Assembly (NCBI GenBank): GCA_934667125.1
Contig: CAKULF010000001.1
Span: forward strand, 434,001-498,000
Reading direction: 5' to 3'
DNA length: 64,000 bases
Source: an uncultured Candidatus Melainabacteria bacterium
Lineage (GTDB): Bacteria > Cyanobacteriota > Vampirovibrionia > Gastranaerophilales > Gastranaerophilaceae
The position numbers were made by a program, and so were the translations under genes. The notes beneath the pieces are model-generated. The model was not told the origin of the DNA and did no database searches. It saw nothing but the letters and a program-made list of their open reading frames with translations. Shown piece by piece: positions 28,754-35,643 of this stretch (its first letter is position 1; the number at the start of each line of letters is the position of its first letter).

Positions 28754-29872
28754 GTGACAAGCGGTATCAATAACGCACAAGTGAATAATGTTAATACAGT
28801 ACCTCAAAAAAGTTCGCTTTTAAAAGACACAGTTTCGGGTCTTGGGGTGAATGCTCTTATGACAGGCGGTTTTGGCGGTGTTTCTTGCGTTAAAAGAAAT
28901 GGTGGCTTTAAAAATGCGATTAATTCTGTTAAAGCTAACAATAAAGTCCTTGAAGCTTTTGCCGAAAAACTAGACCCTGATATGGATGTTTTTACAAAAA
29001 ACCATGTAATTGCAAAAAATTATGAAGAATATACAAAAGCAGTAAAAGATCTTCAAAAGCTTAAAAAGCTTGAAGACAAACAAGCAGCAGGAAAATTTGA
29101 TTTATTTAATAAAAGAGCAAAAGCAATTGAAAAATTAAAAAATGATGAACAAGCTCTTAATGACACTGTAAACAATATTAAAAATGGCAATACTGCTGCT
29201 AAATATAAAGGAGTAAGCTTAAAATCGGATGTTAAAGGCTTATTTAAAGAAGAACTATTAAACCCGATGAATATTTTATTTGTCGGAATTGGCATAGTAT
29301 CAAGGGCAACTTCCGAAGTTATTCCAACATTTAAGGAACAAGGCTTTAAAGCGGGCATGAAAAAACTTGGAAGTTGCATAGCAAAAACTGCCGTTGATAC
29401 CGTATCTAACGCAGGATTTAGTGCTGTATTTAGAGTTTTAGGCTCAACCGCTTTAAGCTTCTTAGGTCCTGTTGGAAGAGCATTGGGCGGAACATTGGGC
29501 GATATGGTCGGTTCTATCATCTCTAGCAAAATCATAACTAAAGTATTTAAAGAAGATAAAATAGCCAATACTTCAACTGACGAAGCAACTATAGCTGACT
29601 CTTCACAACAACAAGAAGAAGTAGCTCCTCAAGTTGCACAAGTTGACACAAACGCAACAAATACCACTGCTTCAACAAATCCAATTGTAGTAAATTCAAA
29701 CGAATTACCTGAACAAGCTAAAAGCATTGGTCAAAGAAAAGCAACAAGAACAACAAGAACCGCTACAAGAGGCTATGCTAAACCTCAAGGAAGCTTGAAT
29801 TTTTATAATCCTCAAAGCTTATCATTTATAAATTCTAATAATTCTCGCTTAAAAACAAACTATTTAGCTTAA
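28754..29872 (+). CDS. Lineage-specific hypothetical protein with hydrophobic Gly-rich segment
   Basis: 372 residues from a GTG with AAGGAG 11 nt upstream. Layout: polar N-terminus, Lys-rich helical region (~75-150), a segment of alternating helices and Gly-rich hydrophobic stretches at ~180-275 (MNILFVGIGIVSRA; FLGPVGRALGGTLGDMVGSI), then a Thr/Gln/Asn-rich tail with NFYNPQSLSF near the end. Glycine-zipper-like spacing in GRALGGTLGDMVG suggests membrane insertion. I do not recognise a function. Its stop overlaps the convergent gene by 4 bp. Confidence 0.75.
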   Translation: MTSGINNAQVNNVNTVPQKSSLLKDTVSGLGVNALMTGGFGGVSCVKRNGGFKNAINSVKANNKVLEAFAEKLDPDMDVFTKNHVIAKNYEEYTKAVKDLQKLKKLEDKQAAGKFDLFNKRAKAIEKLKNDEQALNDTVNNIKNGNTAAKYKGVSLKSDVKGLFKEELLNPMNILFVGIGIVSRATSEVIPTFKEQGFKAGMKKLGSCIAKTAVDTVSNAGFSAVFRVLGSTALSFLGPVGRALGGTLGDMVGSIISSKIITKVFKEDKIANTSTDEATIADSSQQQEEVAPQVAQVDTNATNTTASTNPIVVNSNELPEQAKSIGQRKATRTTRTATRGYAKPQGSLNFYNPQSLSFINSNNSRLKTNYLA

Positions 29873-30126
29873 TTTAGAGCCGAACCCAGCGCTTTTAAGT
29901 TTTCATAAGCCATGCCTGCTTCTGAAAGTTCTTCTGCTGATATTCCAAAAAGACTAATTGTTGATAATATATCATTTATAACAGGTCTTCTTTTTGAATT
30001 TTTCTTGCTTCGATTTGTTTTTTTTGTATCGTTCATCATCTTAAAGATGTTGCTTACAGCTGATTCTCGAGTCATAAAGTATGTCGAATTTGTTTTGTGT
30101 AAACTTCTTTTTTTACATTTTCCCAT
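29869..30126 (-). CDS. Small basic hypothetical protein
   Basis: 85 residues from the ATG at 30126, chosen because AAGG precedes it. A longer reading from 30195 adds a low-complexity Tyr/Ile/Lys stretch. The N-terminal half is very basic (MGKCKKRSLHKTN; KKTNRSKKNSKRRP) and the C-terminal half is a neutral helix pair (NDILSTISLFGISAEELSEA). Nucleic acid binding is plausible from charge alone. It overlaps the stop of the preceding convergent gene by 4 bp. Function unknown. Confidence 0.6.
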   Translation of the reverse strand: MGKCKKRSLHKTNSTYFMTRESAVSNIFKMMNDTKKTNRSKKNSKRRPVINDILSTISLFGISAEELSEAGMAYENLKALGSALN

Positions 30127-30258
30127 AGCCTTATTGTCTATTATTTTTTTTGTTTTGTAAATATAATGTATATAAATGTAAAAATATATTTTCAAAGTAG
30201 CAAAATTTATTTTTTAGGCGCTTTGTATCGTTTGTGAGTTTAAAAATAAGGGAAAACT

Positions 30259-31497
30259 ATGTTAAATGTTGTAAATTTAATCCAAGCAAAAACATTTAAA
30301 AGAAATAATATTGATAACATTCAAAGACAAAATAACATCTCATATTCAAATGTATTTAATTTTACAGGGAAAAATCTAAAACCTTTAGCAAAAGATACTG
30401 TTTCATTTACTTCAAGTCCAAACAAAGGAACATTGAATAAAGCTTTTATTTCAGCGTTTGACAACTATAACGTATGTAAAGAAGTTGAAAAAAACGCAAA
30501 AAGCGCACAAGAATATTTGGCTTCTGTTTTAGACGAAGCATTTTTTGACACCGATATAAACGGCAAAAAAGTTCCAAAACCTGAATTTAAAAAAACAATA
30601 TATTCTATTGAAACAAGGGTTAAAACCCCAAGTTCTATTCGAGAAAAAGTTGCAGACAGATTAGAAGATTTAATCACAGCAACCCCATCTCGCTCGTTTA
30701 ACCCAATGGACACCGAAGCAATTAAAGCAAACATTAAAGATATTGTTGGGGCGAGAATAATTTTAACTAATTCCAATTCTGATTCAAATGAATTAATTAT
30801 CAACAAAATAATTGAATTAATTCAAGCAGGAAAATTAAGAGTTGAAAAAATCGAAAACTATGAACCCGAATATGATACTCCCGAATATAGATATTTTGAG
30901 CTTGATGACATTGAAAGATTAAGAAAAGCAAGCATCAAAGAAAGAAGAACAAGAGGAATTGATAAGATGTTGGAATACAATTCCGAACCCAAAAAAACTG
31001 GTTATATGGCTCTTCATCTTGATATCGATTTATCCGAATGCGGCGATAAAAATTTAGGCGAAAACGGATATCACGGCGAACTTCAAATAATCGGCTATGA
31101 CGTTGAAAAATTAAAAGAAGTTGAAGATTTATGCTATAAACTAAAACACAACAAAGGTATTAAATCAGGCAAGCTATCATTCTTGCCATTTGTTGAACAT
31201 TTTAATGCTCACTATAAAAACGATTCCGAATTTAAAGAAGCTTTTAACACATACACAAGACGAGCTTTCCAAAAACAACGTGCCAGAAATGATGACCCGA
31301 GGGTTTTAAACGGCGAAGAATATAAATTCCCGACAATTGAAGAATGTGACCTAGAGGGGGTTATCCCTGCCGGACTTGATTTTAATGTTCTATCCAAAAT
31401 CAAAAAATATTGCGATATAATTGATAAAATTATTGTTGAAGCTCAAGAAAAAGAACTTGAAATCCAAAAAAGACAAAAAACAACAACCCAAGGTTAA
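30259..31497 (+). CDS. Divergent RelA/SpoT synthetase-fold protein with lineage N-terminus
   Basis: 412 residues. The N-terminal ~58 residues are polar and carry FNFTGK and VSFTSSPNKG, motifs shared with hypothetical proteins in this window. Residues ~110-300 resemble an alarmone synthetase domain: RVKTPSSIREK (120-130), DIVGARIIL (161-169), TGYMALHLDI (247-256), GELQII (273-278) and LCYKLKH (291-297). Compared with Rel at 9401, the GYRSLH-like Tyr and His and the Glu of EIQIRT are kept, but the following Arg-Thr is Ile-Gly. There is no HD, TGS or ACT domain. It may be a small alarmone synthetase, a toxin relative or an inactive homologue. An AAGGG site precedes the ATG. Confidence 0.65.
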   Translation: MLNVVNLIQAKTFKRNNIDNIQRQNNISYSNVFNFTGKNLKPLAKDTVSFTSSPNKGTLNKAFISAFDNYNVCKEVEKNAKSAQEYLASVLDEAFFDTDINGKKVPKPEFKKTIYSIETRVKTPSSIREKVADRLEDLITATPSRSFNPMDTEAIKANIKDIVGARIILTNSNSDSNELIINKIIELIQAGKLRVEKIENYEPEYDTPEYRYFELDDIERLRKASIKERRTRGIDKMLEYNSEPKKTGYMALHLDIDLSECGDKNLGENGYHGELQIIGYDVEKLKEVEDLCYKLKHNKGIKSGKLSFLPFVEHFNAHYKNDSEFKEAFNTYTRRAFQKQRARNDDPRVLNGEEYKFPTIEECDLEGVIPAGLDFNVLSKIKKYCDIIDKIIVEAQEKELEIQKRQKTTTQG

Positions 31498-31575
31498 CAT
31501 TTAGCTAAATATTCTTGTATTTATATTGTTTTTATCACATGATTAAAATATAAAAACTTTATAGAGGAGAATATT

Positions 31576-32802
31576 ATGACAAAGACTGTTGAAGTAATTA
31601 AAAAATGTTGCTGTGGCAAATTCAATGAATTGGCAACAAAAGCCGTTGAAGATATTAAATCAAGAGCAGGAAAAAGCGGTCAATTCTTGAATTGGATTGA
31701 AGTTTTACCAAAAACTCAATTAGAAAATCTTGATAAAATCGAAGCAATGGTTAAAGAAGCAAAAGGCGATAAATACACTGACCTTGCTATTTTAGGTATC
31801 GGCGGTTCTCGTCATACAACAGAAAATATCACAAAATTATTCGGAATAGATGAACATGTTCACTTTTTCTCATCTGTTGTTCCAACAAGCTTTGATAGAT
31901 GGATTAAAAGATTAGACCTATCTAAAACTTTATTCTTGGTTGTATCAAAATCAGGCGGAACGCTTGAAACAACTGTTGGCTACCAAAATGCTAAAAAAGC
32001 TGTTGAAAAATTTACAGGCTCATCCGACACATCATCTCAATTTGTTGCAATGACAGACGCTAACGCTGAAAAATCTGCTTTAAGAAGAATTGTTAACTCA
32101 GGCGAAATCAAATTAGCAGGCTTTGTTCATGATGATGTTGGCGGAAGATTTTCAATTTTGGATGATGCTACAATCTTTACATTGTTGTTCTTAGGAAAAT
32201 CTAAAGACGAAGTTAAAGAACTTTTAAACGCTTCTTTAGCTGCTCAAAAAGAATTTTTAAACCCAAATATTGAAGAAAATGAAGCTTTGCAATTGGCTAA
32301 ATTCAACGTTAAAGCTAAAAATATGGGCAAAAATAAACACTTTGTTGAATATTTTGGAGATGAGTTCTTTGGAACAACTCTTTGGGAAAAACAACTTAAA
32401 AATGAATCTTTAAAAGCAAGAATTTCAACAGATACAAACGTTGGACCTGGATACTTGCACTATAATGCTGAAGCTGATTTAGACATTAATAACACAGATT
32501 CATTCTTCACATTCACTTATGTAAAATCAGATGACAAGGTTATGAACTCTGTAATGACAGGGGTTATCAATGCTTATGCTAACCAACACCCTGTTGCTAA
32601 AATTGTTTTAGATGATTTGAGCGAAAAATCTATCGGAAGATTTTTAGAACTTAAACACTTTGAAACATTGTATACAGGCTATATTTTAAGAGCTTTAAAA
32701 GGCAACTTCACACCTGAAGGTACTGCGTTTGATGAAGTTCTTCAACCTAATGTTGAAATTTATAAGAAAGAAGTTAAAAAAGCACTCAGCTGTGCGGAGT
32801 AA
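31576..32802 (+). CDS. pgi: Glucose-6-phosphate isomerase
   Basis: 408 residues, at the short end of the family. The two SIS halves show LAILGIGGSRHTTENI, VVSKSGGTLETTVGYQNA and a C-terminal helix of active-site type (QHPVAKIVLDDLSEKSIGRF region). It interconverts glucose- and fructose-6-phosphate. A GAGGAG site lies upstream. Its 3' untranslated region contains a structured repeat and then a terminator, an arrangement shared with pckA. Confidence 0.92.
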   Translation: MTKTVEVIKKCCCGKFNELATKAVEDIKSRAGKSGQFLNWIEVLPKTQLENLDKIEAMVKEAKGDKYTDLAILGIGGSRHTTENITKLFGIDEHVHFFSSVVPTSFDRWIKRLDLSKTLFLVVSKSGGTLETTVGYQNAKKAVEKFTGSSDTSSQFVAMTDANAEKSALRRIVNSGEIKLAGFVHDDVGGRFSILDDATIFTLLFLGKSKDEVKELLNASLAAQKEFLNPNIEENEALQLAKFNVKAKNMGKNKHFVEYFGDEFFGTTLWEKQLKNESLKARISTDTNVGPGYLHYNAEADLDINNTDSFFTFTYVKSDDKVMNSVMTGVINAYANQHPVAKIVLDDLSEKSIGRFLELKHFETLYTGYILRALKGNFTPEGTAFDEVLQPNVEIYKKEVKKALSCAE

Positions 32803-32934
32803 AAGGCTTGTGATGAGCAAGACTTTTACGTAGACCTTAGATAGGCGACGCCCTAAGTTTTCTTAGCCTCTTTTGAGGGTTAGAAAACGGAAGTGCCCTT
32901 GGGGTACGTGGAAATTTTCAATTTCCTCAGGAGC
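32803..32934 (+). repeat. Structured 3'-UTR repeat, family 2, copy 1 (after pgi)
   Basis: Begins at the pgi stop. AAAAG..TTG-TGATGAG-CAA..CTTTT is a hairpin with the conserved TGATGAG loop. A TA[CT]GTA.ACCTTA..AT.GGCGACG block follows, and the element ends with CGTGGAAAT-N5-ATTTCCTCAGGAGC, a second hairpin. Both blocks match copy 2 after pckA. This copy has an extra ~58-nt stem-loop insertion (GTTTTC...GAAAAC) between GGCGACG and the terminal hairpin, and it lacks the 5' CAAGCGAGC portion. It is not protein coding in any frame I checked. Confidence 0.65.
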
Positions 32935-32971
32935 AAAGCGCTTGCTGAATAGCTTTTACATAAAATATTTT

Positions 32972-33002
32972 AAAAGGAGTAGTTTTTTCTACTCCTTTTT
33001 TT
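32972..33002. terminator. Rho-independent terminator after pgi and its repeat
   Basis: AAAAGGAGTAG and CTACTCCTTTT form a perfect 11-bp stem with a T6 loop and flanking A/T tracts. It can serve pgi (plus) and the XRE regulator (minus). Confidence 0.88.
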
Positions 33003-33291
33003 AATCAATTAAATTTATATCCCCATCAATATTATTTTCAATCTCTTCAATAAGCTTACTTGGCTTAACATTAAATATTTGCGCCAATTTAAAAATCGTT
33101 GTAAGTTGAGGGTCTTTTAATCCCCTTTCCAATAAATTCAACAAAGAAGTTGAAACATTGTACTCAAGCCCAATCATATAGTTGCTTTTGTCGTTTTTGA
33201 GCTTTTTATAAACAATAGAACACGCTTTTAAAATAAGTTTTTTAGAATTTTCATCTTGCATTTTATTAATAATAAATGTAAAATTTTTCAT
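33001..33291 (-). CDS. XRE-family helix-turn-helix regulator
   Basis: 96 residues. Residues ~30-85 form the XRE fold: KLKNDKSNYMIGLEYNVSTS, LLNLLERGLKDPQLTTIFKL and AQIFNVKPSKL. It is divergent from the prepilin gene. A 14-bp inverted repeat (ACGTTC-AC-GAACGT, 33294-33307) lies at its start. An alternative start at the ATG at 33261 would leave that repeat upstream of both genes. It probably regulates itself and the prepilin gene. Confidence 0.82.
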   Translation of the reverse strand: MKNFTFIINKMQDENSKKLILKACSIVYKKLKNDKSNYMIGLEYNVSTSLLNLLERGLKDPQLTTIFKLAQIFNVKPSKLIEEIENNIDGDINLID

Positions 33292-33293
33292 GT

Positions 33294-33307
33294 ACGTTCA
33301 CGAACGT
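33294..33307. promoter_or_regulatory. Inverted repeat, candidate operator
   Basis: ACGTTC and GAACGT are 6-bp arms around a 2-bp centre, placed between the divergent XRE regulator and the prepilin gene. The size and placement suit an XRE dimer. Binding is inferred only from position. Confidence 0.45.
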
Positions 33308-33328
33308 GATAGATATGTAGAGGTAGTT

Positions 33329-34099
33329 TTGAAAAAGGGTTTTACTTTAGCTGAAATTATGATAGCACTTGTGGTAATTGGAGTAATAACTTCGATTTTG
33401 CTTCCTGTTGCTTTTAATAATGTTCCAAATGAAAATGTGATGAAATTTAAAAAAGGCAATGCGACGCTTGCTAAGGTCATTAATGAATTAGTCACAAGCG
33501 GAGAATACAACACCCAAGGCGATTTAGCTAGGGACAATAAAGGTAATTTAATAAATTCGCACACAAATATTGAATATTCAAAATATTTTTGCGTTACTTT
33601 TTCGGATTTATTAAATATCAAAAATGCAAAATGCGAAAATTCGACTAATGCAACAGTAGAAGGTGGATATTATTGCTGGGATTGGGCAGAAGTGGAAATG
33701 GAAATGAATGGGGTAACAGTTGGACAAGCGGTTGATGGATATTGTAAAAATAATATTTCTGAAAGTCTAATAACAACTAACGACAACATTATTTATTATG
33801 AAGCAAATCAATTTGCAAGTTTTGGAATTACATTTGATGGAAACACTTATGATACAGATAGAGAACTGTTTCACATAGGCGCTGAAAATAATACCGATTT
33901 TGACAATGGAAAATATTCAAAAACGGAATATATGGCAAAATTTGGATTATATAGATGTTTTAAGGTTTTTTGCATGGATGTTGATAATTTAAACAAAGGT
34001 GAAGACCCCTTTGGATATGGGATTAGGGTTGATGGGAAAATTACTTTGGGCGCTCGTGCGCAAGAGTGGCTTGAAAAAAGTATTCAAGACAAAGAGTGA
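33329..34099 (+). CDS. Prepilin-like protein (type IV pilin / type II secretion pseudopilin)
   Basis: 256 residues from the TTG at 33329. The product then starts MKKGFTLAEIMIALVVIGVI, the classical prepilin leader with cleavage before Phe and Glu at +5, followed by a hydrophobic helix. GAGG lies 5 nt upstream of the TTG. A longer reading from the ATG at 33290 would add 13 charged residues before the leader and overlap the candidate operator. The C-terminal ~200 residues have paired cysteines (CVTFSDLLNIKNAKC; YCWDW; CFKVFC) consistent with a disulphide-stabilised minor-pilin head. No assembly genes are nearby. Confidence 0.85.
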   Translation: MKKGFTLAEIMIALVVIGVITSILLPVAFNNVPNENVMKFKKGNATLAKVINELVTSGEYNTQGDLARDNKGNLINSHTNIEYSKYFCVTFSDLLNIKNAKCENSTNATVEGGYYCWDWAEVEMEMNGVTVGQAVDGYCKNNISESLITTNDNIIYYEANQFASFGITFDGNTYDTDRELFHIGAENNTDFDNGKYSKTEYMAKFGLYRCFKVFCMDVDNLNKGEDPFGYGIRVDGKITLGARAQEWLEKSIQDKE

Positions 34100-34101
34100 T
34101 T

Positions 34102-34254
34102 GTCGGATTGGCAAATCCGACCTACGTTGCTAGCTATCAAAGATAAATAATAAGATTAAGACCCTGAAACGTAGTTCAGGGTGACATTCCAGAGGGGATG
34201 ATAAAGTGTTTAAATGTTTAAAAAAAGTAGGTCGGATTTACCAATCCGACAACA
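34102..34254. repeat. REP-like palindromes, start of repeat island A
   Basis: Contains GTCGGATT-GGCA-AATCCGAC (from 34102) and its reverse form GTCGGATT-TACC-AATCCGAC (ending ~34251). Between them is the CCCTGAAAC-GTA-GTTCAGGG palindrome (~34161-34182) with its GTGACATTCCAGAGGGGATG tail. The same palindromes recur at ~34503, 35353, 41152, 52891, 52962, 53690 and 53748. Confidence 0.75.
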
Positions 34255-34281
34255 AACTTCAAAAAAATAAAGGAAAAAATC

Positions 34282-34437
34282 ATGAAAAAAGAAGAAAAAA
34301 TAATCATAGCCTGCTTTTTAATCATGTTCTTCACTATGCTAATTTCATGCATCTACACTTGCTACCAATTAAAACCTGCTAGCACAAACTTCAAAATAGA
34401 AACTCTACTCAAAATAGATAAATCCTACTTACAATAG
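34282..34437 (+). CDS. Small membrane protein, 51 aa
   Basis: ATG to TAG with AAAGGA 9 nt upstream. The peptide starts MKKEEKIIIACFLIMFFTML and continues ISCIYTCYQLKP, one transmembrane helix with cytoplasmic positive charges, then a polar tail. It sits between repeat blocks, 182 bp after the prepilin gene. It could be a small envelope peptide. No homologue is known to me. Confidence 0.5.
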   Translation: MKKEEKIIIACFLIMFFTMLISCIYTCYQLKPASTNFKIETLLKIDKSYLQ

Positions 34438-34722
34438 AGTTAACCCAATTGCATAAAACCAACCCTCAAATTCAACTCACTCCAACATCCCCAAAACCGT
34501 CGCCCTGAACCCCGTTTCAAGGTCTTAAGATTGTTGAGAACTAGACGAAATTTAAAAAATTAGCAAAATAAGAAATTTATTGATAGCCAGTTATTATCAA
34601 GTATTAATTTTATCAATTGTTTCAATGTCAGTATCATACAAAGCAAAACAAGAGAGTTTTATTTACCTTAACTCTTTGGCTATCAAAGAAAGTTTATAGA
34701 ATAATAAAAGTTACAAACAACT

Positions 34723-34924
34723 AACCAAAACCCACAAACGAAAGGTGGAAGGGCAAGCTACCTCAATGAAAGTCAGGGTGCGGAAAGCGAAACAAATGTC
34801 TGTTGTCTTCCTAGTGCGCCCGACTCTCCTTTCGAGGGTTTTGGTTAATGATATTTAGGCTTTTTCTTTTTACTTTTGGTTCCGTTTTCTTTTTCTTAAT
34901 GCCAAAAAGAAAAAGAAAATGAAC
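34723..34924 (+). ncRNA. Structured element family 1, copy A (candidate ncRNA)
   Basis: Outer arms AACCAAAACCC (34723-34733) and GGGTTTTGGTT (34836-34846). Inner arms CGAAAGG (34739-34745) and CCTTTCG (34828-34834). A 32-nt spacer leads to a second hairpin closed by GTTC/GAAC (34879-34882, 34921-34924) with a 13-bp TTTTCTTTTTCTT/AAGAAAAAGAAAA stem. The same architecture with different arm sequences occurs at 41350, 41789 and 53173. Confidence 0.55.
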
Positions 34925-34969
34925 AAACTAAAAGCGTGGTCTATAGCCGAAGAGGTATTGGAAGCTTTA

Positions 34970-35224
34970 GCTATCGATAAATTTTTTACTTTAGAAATTT
35001 CTTTGATAGCCAAGTTTTTCATTTTTATTTCGTTTTTAAAATTCTTTTGATAGCTAGTTTCTATCTTTTTTGCAAGAATTACGTTTGGAATAATTAATAA
35101 TAGGGTTTTTAAAAATTCTGTGATAGCCAGTTTTTGTTACAAGAATTACATCCAAAATGATTACCATTAAATTAAATTTTAGCTATCGATAAATTTTTAA
35201 TTTTAACAATTCTTTGATAGCCAC
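34970..35224. repeat. GGCTATC/GATAGCC palindromic units in island A
   Basis: Two full units of ~43-50 bp, AGCTATCGATAAATTTTT...TTCTTTGATAGCC, begin at about 34970 and 35181. Partial GATAGCC or GATAGCT ends lie between them near 35049 and 35130. The central ~25 bp varies while the terminal 7 bp stays inverted. Confidence 0.65.
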
Positions 35225-35643
35225 ACGGTTGTTTGTAGTTTGCTTTTATTTAAATCTTACTGTTTGAACAATGGATTTCAGGGTAAAAGTTAATTATAGA
35301 AGAATTACTTGTTTTTTAATTTTTGTTTGGTTCTCAAAGATTTTAAGTCCCTGAAACGGGGTTCAGGGTGACATTCCAGAGGGGATGTTGGGGCGGCTAT
35401 TGGAAATTAAAATTTTAAATTGATAAATATTATCTGTGTTAATGAAATTAAAAGTTTAATAAAATATCAATCCATCCATCCCTATAACATCCCCTCCATC
35501 CTCATTTTCACCCTCGCAAAATAAATTAGCACTTTAGATAATCCTTTATGGTAATGAATATTCACGCATAAAAACGCATAATTCAAGAATAAAAATCATA
35601 AAAACTTTGAAAAACTTATCCATTAAACATAAAGGAGGAAAAA

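Larger units (their letters stand above)
34438..35643. repeat. Non-coding repeat island A
   Basis: A 1.2-kb stretch without a credible gene. It contains REP-like CCCTGAA palindromes (~34503 and ~35353) and the structured element at 34723-34924. Multiple GGCTATC...GATAGCC units follow, for example 34970-35021 and 35181-35224. Its order and sequence run parallel to island C (52.8-53.75 kb) over about 1 kb, with many point differences. The final ~200 bp before 35643 should hold the promoter of the SLH gene. Confidence 0.7.

Noticed and set aside
29869..30195. Longer start (30195) for the small basic protein
   Set aside because: The extra 23 residues are Tyr/Ile/Lys low complexity without a ribosome site; the ATG at 30126 has AAGG upstream.
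32803..32934. tmRNA, 6S, RNase P RNA or hammerhead ribozyme after pgi
   Set aside because: TGATGAG and GGAAAT words recall a hammerhead core but the required flanking stems and cleavage site are missing, and no conserved tmRNA or RNase P segments are present.
34918..35047. A peptide reading MNKLKAWSIAEE from the end of the family 1 element, similar in copies A, B2 and C
   Set aside because: In copy B1 the frame stops after three codons and in B2 after thirteen, so the similarity reflects conserved non-coding sequence rather than a protein.
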